A stretch of 64,000 bases of DNA from Melampsora larici-populina 98AG31 (lineage: Eukaryota > Basidiomycota > Pucciniomycetes > Pucciniales > Melampsoraceae), in the NCBI RefSeq assembly GCF_000204055.1, contig NW_006768776.1:599810-663809 (forward strand), written 5' to 3'. Positions within the stretch are counted from its first letter, which is position 1, and every line of letters begins with the position of its first letter. A program made the translations under genes and the position numbers. This document shows positions 37,234-48,300 of the stretch, piece by piece. A model generated the notes under the pieces. The model ran no database searches. It was not told where the DNA came from and was given only the letters and a program-made list of their open reading frames with translations.

Positions 37234-38076
37234 GTGTGTCATGGTTGTGGAAGTACAGATCCAACACATGTATGGAAAACCTGTAAAGGTAAAAGTCAGG
37301 CTGTGAACCAGGTTGAGATGGAAGAAACAATTGACCAAGACATAGAGCCAGTCAGTATGGAATTCATTGAATATGCAGAATCCAAAGAGGGGGATATATT
37401 TGGTGCAAAAGAAGAAGTGCTGGTTGACGTCATTGAGAGCAAATTTTGCAAAGATGTGGACATAGAGCAACTCCAGGCATATGCTGATGCACAAAATCTA
37501 GGGCATACTGAAGATGCTGTACAGCATATTACCAACGCAAAACTGCTGAAATCAAGGCCATCTACAGGAAAAGCACATACACTAGGATTTCATAGTCTTA
37601 CCCATGTAATTGTTGAAGGAACTGATGCAGAGATGCTACTTGACAGTGGAGCATCTTGCTCAGTGGTGGGGAGTTCATATTTGACAGGTATTGTCCCCGA
37701 CTGGAGACTTCAATTGATGCCTTGTGATGATAATATGAAGTTTTCAGGATGTGGAGGAAGTTTGTTCCCGTTGGGTGTTATCAACTTGAAAAGTGTATTT
37801 CCCCATAAACAAGGAGGTGTGAGGATACACGTGGAATTTGTGGTAATGGATAATTCTCATACAAAGTACTTTATATTAGGGGATAATTACCTAGGTGCAT
37901 ATGGTATAGACATTTTTCACAGCCAAGAAAAATACTTTACAATAGGTAATGATGTGAAGAAAAAGAAATTTACATTACCACTTCAGAGACCAATACTATC
38001 TAGCCTTAGAGAGAGAATCTACAGCAGTAGAAGGGAACCTTCTCTCGTGGTGGGGAGTGTCAGCCCTGAGCCCTGA
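37234..38076 (+). CDS. zinc knuckle plus retropepsin-like protease ORF
   Basis: The frame overlaps the end of gag (open from 37213). It opens with a CCHC-type knuckle, CHGCGSTDPTHVWKTC. After an acidic spacer the protease domain follows: MLLDSGASCSVV supplies the catalytic D-S/T-G, and FILGDNYLGAYGIDIF supplies the typical ILG stretch. Retropepsins cleave the element's own polyprotein. The stop TGA (38074-38076) lies 17 bp inside the 3' LTR, so LTR sequence encodes the last five or six residues. No RT follows. Expression would need a frameshift from gag or a fused transcript. GTG at 37234 is not proposed as a start. Confidence 0.75.
   Translation: MCHGCGSTDPTHVWKTCKGKSQAVNQVEMEETIDQDIEPVSMEFIEYAESKEGDIFGAKEEVLVDVIESKFCKDVDIEQLQAYADAQNLGHTEDAVQHITNAKLLKSRPSTGKAHTLGFHSLTHVIVEGTDAEMLLDSGASCSVVGSSYLTGIVPDWRLQLMPCDDNMKFSGCGGSLFPLGVINLKSVFPHKQGGVRIHVEFVVMDNSHTKYFILGDNYLGAYGIDIFHSQEKYFTIGNDVKKKKFTLPLQRPILSSLRERIYSSRREPSLVVGSVSPEP
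38048..38057 (+). promoter_or_regulatory. polypurine tract
   Basis: GGTGGGGAG directly abuts the TG of the 3' LTR, the expected place for plus-strand priming of reverse transcription. Confidence 0.7.
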
Positions 38077-38765
38077 TTACAGGACCACGGGCTAACAACA
38101 TCACATATAATAACATAATATTGTCAAAATCCATAAGTTACATCTCAAGGCTCAGTGTCAAGAGCCACTTAAACACATGTACGTAATGTATTAGACACAT
38201 AACAAACCTAACCCAACCATTGAGACAAGAGTCACACGGCAACCACAAGTTGACGCATGCCCTTGTGAGTATATAAACCCCTCCTTCTTCCCTTGATTCA
38301 TCCCACATCTTTTACTACAATCACAACACAGAACCACATTTTACTTGACTCCTACTGAGAGGATCTTCAAGTACGTGGTTAGTTGTGTAGCTTGTTAAAG
38401 ACCATTCTTGAGCATTACGGGTTCCATTGCTGAACACCCAAGGTACTGATTTCTACGAGCCCAGGGCATTCATTGTCTCTAGACATAAACCTTAAAGTAG
38501 CCAAGCTTCCTCCTTTTTAAGGAGTCTAAAGTAGCCTTCAGGATCTTTGGTTTACCAAAGTGTGAAGCCTGCCCCTTGCAGTCTCACAAGGTTAGAGCAC
38601 ATTAGCTCTTTATTGCCCTTATATTTCCTTTCCCTTTCTCAAATCCTCTTCTTAGAGGTCAACTAGCTGTAGTCTTCACTTGGGTGTACCACGTGAAGAC
38701 TGCACCTTCCTTTGCCTACTCTATTTTCTGTGAAGAGTACGCCTAACAGACGCATACTCCTTGCA
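38058..38765 (+). repeat. 3' LTR
   Basis: Colinear with the 5' LTR, with the same ends (TGTCAGCCC...CTTGCA). The TATATAA box is at 38270-38276. Confidence 0.9.
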
Positions 38766-39081
38766 CTTGTTTTATCTAGATTGCCTCTCTGGAGTCTGTG
38801 CCTTCACTCACTGACCCGTTCATTTAGCTTTAGGCTTGATCTAGACATGTGGCAATGAAAACTTGCCGCATTTCCATCAGGTTATTTGAACAGGGGCTCT
38901 TTTGTCACAAAAAAGTAAGTCCCCACCCCTTCCTCTTTCCCAATTTTCTTATTTCCAACTTTTGTTTTGCTCGTAATCTGAATCACTATCCACATCTTCT
39001 CATAATGAATCATTACAATTGTTGACCCCCTTTCTTTGAACCCGTTACAATAGCTTCCTTCAATACTCCCACCTTGTTATC

Positions 39082-42000
39082 ATGTCCTCCTCATCTGTTT
39101 CTGGCGCAGCCGATCACCCAACAGTTTGACGTAGTTCCCGTCCTTTGCCAGCTAGGAAACAATCCTGAATGATTGAATCACCGGCCGACTCTTGACGTAC
39201 AATTTGACGCCAATGGCAAGCTGACGGCTCTGATTCCAAATCATTGGTCTATGTAGCACCTACTGGTACCAACAGCAAACGCAAGCGCCAAGATCCTACC
39301 AGAGACGACACTTCTTCTGATCACTCAAAATCTCCACAGCTTCGCGACAAGCCAAAAAAACCCACGCCATTATCTAAGCAGAAACAATCAAGTCAGAAAC
39401 AATCAAGTTGTTCTCAACAACCTTCACAAGGAACTCAAATGATGTGAGTAGTCAGGCTGTCAGCCTGAAGATCAACTTGGTTCGAGACTCTGATGACGAG
39501 AATGCACAGGTTGCAAAGAAACCTAAGCAAGAACCCAAGTTTGATAACATCTGTGATTACTTCAATGAGATGACCACGGTCATCAATGTACGTTTTATTT
39601 ATTATTTCTTTACTTTTCCCAATCTATTACATCTTCTTTTCTAATCATCCCTTTTCTTTCTATTTGGTATAGGGGAAAGGGAAGCCAGTCACTGTGTTTC
39701 CGTGCAAGCACTGTGGCTCAAATGTGGCCTCTGCTCCGTCTTTGGCAACCAATCTATTAGCACATTGAGATGGTTCCACACAGGATGGTAAGTCAGGCAA
39801 ACCCGGTTGCCAGAAGAGAGCCACAGCAATCTCTTCTGGCTGTAAACTGCCACTCACCGTGCTAGAACAGCAATCTCAAGAGGACAACTCGAACCAAGGC
39901 CAAACTTCAATGACATCATTTGCCCAGGTGGTACCAAAGTTTGATCATCAGATACTCAACCAACCCCTGGGGATGTGGGTGATCAGGACCGCTCAACCAT
40001 GGCGACGAATGGGAGACCCGTATCTACAGGCTGCCTTTTGATACGCCAATCCAAACGCCCATCTGTTTGGAAGAACATGGGTAGCTAAGTTCGCGCATGA
40101 GGCCTATATGGACATGCGTTCTTTGGTGATGGATGAACTGAAGGTGAGCTGTTTGTCTTGTTCTTTTTTGTTCTTGTCCCTACTTTCTTTGCTGACAATC
40201 AAAAACCTCTACTAGTCTCTCACAAGCTTGTTTGGCCTCATTCACGACGAGTGGACCGCCCCAGGTAATCAATATGGATTCCTCGGTGCAAGTGTTACGT
40301 TTGTCACCAAGGATTGGGAGTATGTCACAAGGCATTTTGCGTTGAAGCTCATCGTGTGGCATCATAAAGGCGACTGGCTGGCTGAGCCGTTGATCAACCT
40401 CCTGATCAAGCATGGCCTTCATACAAAGATAGGTTTTCAATTTCGTTAACTTGTCTATTCTTTGTCATTTTGCTTTGTATGCTTCAAGTCTAACTTATTT
40501 GCTTGTTTGTTTTGTTTTATTTACATGATAGCCCAGACCCACGATTCAGGAAGCAATAACAACACGCTTGCCGAAGCCATGAATATACGGCTGCAGAAAC
40601 ACTGCAAAGAAAACAACCCAGTCTTCAAATGGAACCACAAGACTCACCGAGTACAATGTGTGTTTCATAAGCTCGCACTGGTGGTAAGCAGTAGACTTCA
40701 ATCCCTTGGTATTCAAGCACCACCGCCACCCCCAGTCAAATCCACTATGCTTGGCGATTTCCCTATCCCTACGACAACTCTACTATCTATACCCAAAGAA
40801 CACAAAGGTGTTGATGCTGAGGAAGGAGATGTTGAAGAGGTTGACGACTCCAATCTTCAGCCTGCGCTAGAAACTGCCGGTTGGTATGATGTGATCGATG
40901 GGCCTCACGAAGAAGTCATTCCTCCAACCAAACCTTTGGCAAGTAATCGCAATGCAGCAAACACTGTTGACGCGCTCATGACCAAAGTAAGTTTAATTTA
41001 TGCATCATGTAATTACATCTCATCATCTGTCCTTTATCTCTACTGACTTTAAGTTCTATCAGCTTGATGTCATAGGGCGTAAGATCGGTGGCTCGGCGGT
41101 TATGTGCTCGCTCTGCGATGCTGTCAGCCAAGCAACGCTTAAGGAAAAACTTCCTAGGCTGATTCCTGGATACGGAATTTGTTGGAACATCAAGTTGCAA
41201 TGTTGGAAAAGACTGGAGAATGCTCGAGAGGTTTGTAATATCATTGCTCATCACTTCGCCAAATATGTACTAATATTTCAGTTTGTGACATGAAGGTGAT
41301 CGATCAAATATTGAAAAAAGATCAGATGGACTTACCACGCCAGTAAGGAACAAGGTGAGTGGGTGCAACTCCATTACCTCCGGACATTTACCAACCTCAA
41401 GGAATCTTCAACAAGATTATGATCTTGCCAGATGAGTGGCGACAAGTGAGAGATCTCATCAACATTTTGCAGGTAAGCCTTTCATATCTTTCATATTGGC
41501 TGATTACTTTTATTTAAATTTCATTCATTGTTATTTGTGGGAGTTTGAGAACTTGACTAAGTTCTTTGAGCAAAGTGGACTGACTGGCTCACTGGCCATT
41601 TGTGAGTACGTCAAACTCAAGAAGACGCTACAGAAGAAAATCAACACAACACAGTCACGAGCCGAGCCATTATTCCCTATGTATCACGCAATGTTGGTTT
41701 GAGTCAAGGCTTACGTGAAGGAGGCTCCTCAATCCAAAACTCTCATTCTAGCGACTATACTACATCCAAGCTTATGACTTGATTACTTTGACTTTGCATT
41801 TGGAGAAACATCTCAAGAATCCAAAATCACTAAAGAATTAATTGAATCAGCTTACAGCAACAAGAAGACTGAGTTGGAGATTGACGGACCTTATGAGCCT
41901 ATCACATCAAATTCAATCCGTTTTGTCAATGGACAAAGCTTAGGAGCTGCTGAAGATGACGAAGAGTTGCGCAAGCACAAAGCAAGGAACCAACGCAACA

Positions 42001-42430
42001 CAGCTAATGAACTCAGATTGTACTTGGAGATGGCAGAGGACCCCTCGGCTGAAGTTAGTGAGAATCCTCATTTGGCTTTGGAATGCTGGAAGGTTGGTCA
42101 CACTGTTTGTGTATATATCGCCAACAAGATGACTGATGATATTGATTTTTGTAGTTGAACGAAGGTAAATATCCGATTTTGAGCTGTCTTGCTTGTGATT
42201 ACTTGGCAATCAGTGGGACATCATGCGCTGTTGAGAGGTGTTTCTCATGCGCCGCTGATATCTGCACCCAAGATCAAAGCTCCCTCAAGCCACGACCTAT
42301 TGAACAACTTGTATGTGGGCTTATGTGGTCCGTTGAAGGTGTTCAAATGAAGGGGAAATTTGTAAAAGCAGGAGATATTATGACTAGATGCATTGCTAAT
42401 GATGCAGCGGCTTGTTCTAGAAAGTCGTGA
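39082..42430 (+). pseudogene. hAT-family transposase, broken
   Basis: From the ATG at 39082 one frame can be followed through four TGA codons (39127, 39166, 39193, 39205) into a basic, disordered N-terminus. A BED-type zinc finger follows (CKHCGSNVASAPSLATNLLAH near 39700). The RNase-H-like core is spread over several exons: RTAQPWRRMGDPYLQAAF, GFLGASVTFVTKDWEYV near 40270, NNNTLAEAMNIRL and VQCVFHKLALVV near 40560-40680. The dimerisation region near 42160-42310 reads YPILSCLACDYLAISGTSCA then VERCFS, characteristic of hAT proteins. Short introns with GTAAGT/GTGAGC donors separate the exons (for example at 40144 and 40987). More stops lie at 39766, 40039, 41700 and 41775. The transposase would cut and paste the element that carries it; this copy cannot make it. 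Confidence 0.85.
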
Positions 42431-42589
42431 CATGGTTTCATACAACAAATATACATGATTTATCTTCAGTTTTTCTTTTTCTGATGGGCTTTGGTTTGCT
42501 TTTAATCTTAATTACTACCTTTCCAATAACAATACCTTTAATTTGTTCTCCTTTGTGTTTTATTTGACAAGATGACGGTCCCTTTTGTG

Positions 42590-42962
42590 CCAGGTACTTA
42601 CCCAGGTACTGTCAATACCCTTTAGTACCTGGCCAATAATACACAGTATCTTCTTGATACTATATAGTATCAGGTACTATACTAAATAGTACCTGCTCTA
42701 GGTACAATACAGTATAGTATCAGTCTAGGTACCATACAGTATAGTATCAGTCTAGGTACGATACACTATAGTACCTAAGTATGGAGGCATGATACCAGTA
42801 CAGTACAGTATTGTGGTGTGCCAATAATACTGTACTCAGTATAGTATCTCCGCACAGTTACTGTACTGAGTACCTTCATTTCAAGTATTTTAAATATAGG
42901 TACTGTACCAGTATCTTTGATACTATACTGGTACAGTACCTGCTGCTGCGTTGGCACCGGTG
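42590..42962. repeat. right subterminal GTAC array of the hAT element
   Basis: It is dense in AGGTACTATACT, CAGTATAGTATCAG and GGTACAGTACC words in both orientations, ending in the right TIR. It includes a 32-bp direct repeat (GTCTAGGTACNATACA type, three copies near 42710-42770). It matches the left array in word content. Confidence 0.8.
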
Positions 42963-42963
42963 T

Positions 42964-43113
42964 GAATGTGCATCATTTCATGTTCCAAAAATATAAAACA
43001 TTGATCTGTTGTGATAAAGACTCCACACAAGTATGGTTTTTCATGAATGTCCATCATTTCACATTACAAAAATATATAACCTTGATCTGTTGTGATAAAG
43101 ACTCCACAAGTTT
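42964..43113. repeat. 81-bp tandem duplication next to the hAT insertion site
   Basis: Two copies begin GAATGT(G/C)CATCATTTCA and share TTGATCTGTTGTGATAAAGA. The right-hand hAT target copy is the start of copy one, so the element inserted at the edge of an existing tandem repeat. Confidence 0.7.
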
Positions 43114-44379
43114 GACTATCAAAGTGGTAGTTTGAATGCATAGTGTTTAAGCAAGCAAGTTTGAGCCCTTTATTGTGTTCTTCAACTTTTACAAGTCCAA
43201 CAAATACAAACATTAGACTTCATGAAGGTTTATGATTGAGGATCATAACACTCCGTTGTCACAGTTTGATGATCAACCTTGGAAAGTTGAGTACAGTCAT
43301 AGCTGTGCGGAAATGACTCGTTTGCTAATAACATTTTACACACCACTCCAATTGGAGTTCTGAAGGTTGCAAAATGTTCGTGGATACATATTACCCCTTG
43401 GACCAAACTTGAATCAAGTCATCAGGTCATCATGTAGACCAAGTGTTTGATCACTGAGCTTTTTGAGTCAAGTACAGTCATAGCTAATATGGATAATATT
43501 ACTAATATTATGAAGGACAAATATACTGCTAACAATTGATTATCAAGTCAGTTGTTACTTGAATATGTAGGAGAAATATCCCTCATACATGATCTCATTT
43601 ATACTGTGCAATACAAGTAAATGTGAATACTAATGAAGGAGGAATATTATGACTAAGATACTTAATATGTCAAAAATAATAGAGTCACAAATATAAGCTG
43701 ATAATAATATCAAGTGAGACTTTTAAACTTACATATTGTGAACTTCTGAATCTATGTACGTACCCCCTGTAAGAGGAATATTATGATTCAGATTATTCAG
43801 TTGTCCATAATAATAGAGTAATATGTTTAGGTTGATCATAATATGAAGGAGGAAATGAAGACTTTTAAACTGGCATATTGTTAACTGGTGACTCTATTCA
43901 CATACCTCCTATATGACAAACTTTTCTCCTTGTCCTTCTTTCTCTGTGACTTTATGTAAGTCATGTATCATATCAAGAATTAACTTTACAGCCCAGGTTC
44001 TCAAACATATGTAGGAGGAGTTGCTCTATGTTTCTCAGTATTTGAACTACAGCAGAAGGTTGGGAAAGTATGAAGGAGGGATAATCCTCCTACAAATTAT
44101 TCAAAAACTCATATGATTATCACTTGGTGAAGGCATCACATGTTTGATATGTTATGAATGAGGAATATAGTTTTGAACTTTGGAATAATCAGTGGAAGGA
44201 ATGTTACATCACCTGAGCACTTATGTACTTACCGTATGACATAAGGTGATACAGATGAACCTATCACCCAATGGGGTTCAATATCCCCACCCAAGATGAT
44301 ACATCATCCTAAGAAGGATCTTGGGTGGGTTCAAAATTTGGCTAAGTCACACTTTCCTTAAGGGCATCCTCATGTCGCT
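43114..44379. repeat. AT-rich spacer with diverged direct repeats
   Basis: Blocks at about 43625-43780 and 43781-43930 share GAGGAATATTATGA, ATAATAGAGT, GACTTTTAAACT, CATATTGT and ACATACC-CCT words in order. No gene is seen. CAAGTCCAACAAATACAAA occurs here (43190) and just left of the hAT element (31711). Confidence 0.45.
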
Positions 44380-45112
44380 GCAGGAGGGGCTGAGCCACCA
44401 CACCCACCTAATATTATGCCTACCCACCCACCAAACCTAACATACACCACCAGTGGCGGTGTACCCATCCACCATGCCAAGCCGGGTATTGTACCCACCC
44501 GCCGGAAAACTTCCTAGACACTGTGTCACCCAACCCACCCAATATTTGTGTACCTTCCCATCCAAACTAAAGTACACTTACAACACCACCCATCAAAAAA
44601 CACCTACCACCCGACTAATCAACCCACATAGCCTTTGTCAAAGTTTACCCACCTTGAGCAAAAGTGTACCCACTCATGAAAACTTCCCTGGACCACCTCC
44701 ACCATTTCACTTCAGAAGTATACCTACAGACCAAACTTGTACCAGATCATCCCAATCGTGCGGCTCTCCCGATCCCCACACCAAATGCATACATAGATAC
44801 CACCTTGTACTTTCTGACAAATGTATAACCGTATAACCTTGAAGCGGTCTACCCAATCAGCCACCTTCGAATCATCTCCTACCCATCTACACCACCCTAA
44901 CACAATCACAAGCTGAATTATACCAACCCTACAGATTACGTACTCACCCCTTACCTGTCTTGTTGTACACCCCTAACACAACCGCAAGACAAGCTGAACC
45001 ATACCCAGCCTACAGATACCGTACCAGGGGTAAACTGGATGATTCACTCCACCCCTTAACCACAAGCCAAAACCTGTGTGGCATTACACATTAAATCTAA
45101 GACACAAGTTAT
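44380..45112. other. CCACCC-rich low-complexity spacer
   Basis: About 700 bp rich in CACCC, ACCCACC and TACCCA words on the plus strand, directly outside the 3' end of the chromovirus. Open frames here are Pro/Thr/Ser-rich and not credible genes. Confidence 0.45.
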
Positions 45113-45272
45113 TAGGACCTCTTGTGATGGTGAACAAGAGTCTACGAGCAAAGGCGTCCTAAGATAGTAATGAGATTGCAACGTGAAGAGTTTGGTAAAA
45201 ACTCTGATCATCACAATATAGACTCAAGTGAGTCTCAGTACAAGCATAGTCTAATGGAGGCTCATAACACCA
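45113..45272 (-). repeat. 3' LTR of the chromovirus
   Basis: It starts, on the minus strand, TGGTGTTATGAGCCTC and ends near AAGAGGTCCTAA. It shares a nearly identical core with the right copy (GAGATTGCAACGTGAAGAGT on the plus strand). Confidence 0.8.
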
Positions 45273-45359
45273 CTCCCCCTTTTATGCTCCAACTCCCTTT
45301 TGCTGAGTTGAACATCTTCCCATGGGTTTGCATTAAAAAACCCACTTGGGGAAAAAGCG

Positions 45360-48300
45360 TCACCCTCTCACCATTCTCCGTGTCCTATTTCTTGTAAGTT
45401 CTCTGTTGGGATACTTGCTGTTGAAAAGATTTACTAACTCCTGAGCATTCTTCACCCCTTCCTCAGGTTCCCACGAATCATGCTCTGGACCATATCCTTT
45501 CCAACTGATTAAGTATTTGTTTTTTCTTCCTGTCTTTCTTTTGTCTAAAATTTCATTGACTTCATACTCTTCATTATCCTGTATTATTACTGGAGGAGGC
45601 TCTGATCTTTGCTGGTTCTGAATCCGGCTTTTGCTGTATTGTTGTAGAAGGCTGACATGAAAAACCGGATGCACTGCTTTCATTGAAATGGGTAGAGTCA
45701 GTTTATATGCATTATTTGTGATCTTCTCTTCAATCTTGAAAGGTCCTAGCCATCTGTGCCCAAACTTAGCTGATGGTCTTGTTGTTGATATGTGCTTGCC
45801 GTTGAGCCATACTTCATCGCCCTTTTCCCAATTTGGAGATTGGTGCACTTTCTTGTTGAACTGCTTTTTCATTTCATCTTGGGCTTGTTCCATCGCACTC
45901 TTCAATGCCTGTTGGACTTTGTGGATTTCCTTCAATCTTTCCTCAACCACTGGTAGGCATTGATCTTATGTCGGGATTCCTGTAAACGCAACATCGTAAC
46001 CATAGTTAGCCTTAAACGGGGACATTCCTATGGATACATGGGTGTTGTTATTATATGAGAACTCGGCCATGGGTAGTAAAGCGGTCCAGTCATGTTGCAT
46101 GTAAGGTGTGAAGTGTCTTAAATATTGTTCAACCGCTTTATTTGTGATTTCAGACTGTCCATCAGTTTGAGGGTGGTAGGCCGTTGAAGCTTGAGTTTTG
46201 ATTCCTAATCGTGTGTTCATTTCTTTGGTGATTTTTGATATGAATATACTGCCTCTGTCAGAGGTGATTGTTCTGGGAGTACTTTGGAGTCGCCATACAT
46301 TCCTGATCATAAGGTTAGAAAGGTCCTCCAAAGATATTGACTTCAAACACGGCACAAAGTGTGCCATTTTTGTTAGTCTATCAACAACTGTCAGTATGCT
46401 ATCACAGCCCTCAGATTTGGGAAGAGCAGTTATAAGATCATAACATATATCTGTCCATGGTCCGTACAGAATTGGTAACGGCTGTAGGCTGCCAAATACC
46501 TTTGAGGTCCGTGCTTTCACCCTTTGGCAAGACTCACATCCATCTACGGATTTGTTTACGTACGCCTTCATCGACGGCCAAAAGTAAGACCTCCTGATTA
46601 ATGATAATGTTCTTGATCTACCCGGGTGTCCTGCTATTCTGCTGTTGTGACGTGAGCGGAGTATTTGAGCTTTGAGATTTGCGTTATCAGGTACTTCGAC
46701 TCTTTCGTTTCAATACAGAATTCCATCCTCTACTGAGTACCCTATCAAGTGTTTCAATGTTGGTATTTCTGTATACAACCTCATAATTTCAGATATTTGT
46801 TGATCAGTGCTTGATAGTCTTCTTATTTCGTTTAGAATTTCTGTGTCCCCCCATATCAGATCAGGTTGCTCATTCTCTTCTTCCATGCCTATCAATTCGC
46901 ATATTTCAGGCCAAGTATTCCCAATGTTTACTTCCTCAACCCATTCTTCAAGTGCATCAAATGCGTCAATAAAGGCATCGGCTGGTAAGTTTTGTGGCTT
47001 CAGAAGTTGTCCAAAGGTTAACTTCTCTCCTTTCGGTGGTGCAAGGTCAGGCCGTCGTGATAAAGCACCAGGCTTGGTTGACTGTTTACCAGGTTGGAAT
47101 TGAATTTCAAAGTCGAAACTGCCAAGTACTTCAGCCCAACATGCTTGTCTTCTGGTAAGTTCTTCCGCAGTCATGAGTGATTGTAGGTTTTTTTGGTCTG
47201 TATACACCACAACTTTAAGTTGATGTGGGTTTCCCTTGAGATATTGACACCATTCTTTGAATGCCAAAACAACTGCCAGTAGTTCTTTGTCAAACACCTC
47301 ATAATTCCTCTCTGCTTGCAGTAGAGACCTCACTAGGAATGCTACTGGATGGAGCTCCTCGTCATCTTTTGATACCTGTGACAGTACCACACCAAGCGCA
47401 AAATCTGAACAATCACACTCTAATACAAAGGGTTGGTACGGGTCGGCTATTTTCAGAACTGGTGCTGAAGTGAATGATTCCTTTAGACGCTCAAAGGATT
47501 GTTGCCGATGCTCTGTCCACTCAAATGGTGTGTCCTTCTGAGATAGTTTGTGCAGTGATCTGGTAGTTTTGGAGAAGTGGGATATAAATCTTCGATAGAA
47601 GTTTGCAAAGCCTAAAAACATCTGAACTTTGGACAGGTTCTTTGGAACAGGCCAGTCTCTCACTGCTTTTATTTTAGCCTCGTCCATCCTGATTTGATTT
47701 CGAGATATCACCAGACCAAGGTATGTAGCTTCTTTCTGCAAAAATCTGTACTTTTTGGGTTTAAGCCAAACATTTTGCTTTCGAAGGATGTCTAGGATTT
47801 CTCATACTCGAGCCTTGTGATCTTCGCCGGGTTTTTTGTAGATCAAAATATCATCCTGGTAGGCGGCCACGTCTTTGCCAATGTGTGCTTTCAAAACATC
47901 TTGAATAAAGTATTGAAAGAAACCGGGAGCGCCAGTTGGACCAAACGGCATAGTGAGAGGCTCAAATTGTCCTGCTTTACAGATGAATGCTAACTTAGCT
48001 TCATCACCTTCCCTCACACGTAGATTATTATATCCATTCCTCATATCAAGGCTTGTATATTCATCAGCGTTGAGTAAACTGTCGATTAGCTCCATGGTTA
48101 ATGGGAGAGGGTACTTGTTCTTTATTGTGAGAGCATTAAGACGTCTATAATCAAAACATGGCCGTAAATTTCCGTCCTTTTTCCCAGTGAATAGGACCGG
48201 AGCAGCCCATGGCAAAGTAGTTCGACGGATGGTACCGTTGGATAGCCCCTTTTCAATCATTTTGTTCAGGGCATCATTCTCCTTTGGAGATAGAGGTATA

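Larger units (their letters stand above)
32176..38765 (+). mobile_element. non-autonomous LTR retrotransposon (gag-protease only)
   Basis: It is bounded by two LTRs of about 707 bp and by the 5-bp duplication CTTGT (32171-32175, 38766-38770). The internal region holds a leader of about 2 kb, a gag frame and a zinc-knuckle plus retropepsin frame that stops inside the 3' LTR. No reverse transcriptase, RNase H or integrase is present, so mobility would need enzymes from another element. The two LTRs differ at roughly 15-20 of about 707 positions by eye, which implies a moderately recent insertion into the older hAT element. Confidence 0.92.
31749..42962 (+). mobile_element. hAT transposon, 8-bp TSD, with a nested retrotransposon
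   Basis: The left terminus CACCGGCAACACAGCAGCCG and the right terminus (inverted) CACCGGTGCCAACGCAGCAG are followed by the shared GGTACTGTACCAGTAT. The 8-bp flank TGAATGTG is identical on both sides (31741-31748 and 42963-42970), the length expected for hAT elements. Both ends carry arrays of GTAC-containing words, probably subterminal transposase-binding repeats. The transposase pseudogene (39082-42430) lies on the plus strand with its 3' end near the right terminus. The retrotransposon at 32176-38765 and its extra target copy account for 6,595 bp, so the hAT element was about 4.6 kb before that insertion. Confidence 0.9.

Noticed and set aside
44453..44836. Pro/Thr-rich 127-residue frame
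   Set aside because: It lies in a CCACCC-rich low-complexity tract, and the reading frame shows no domain.
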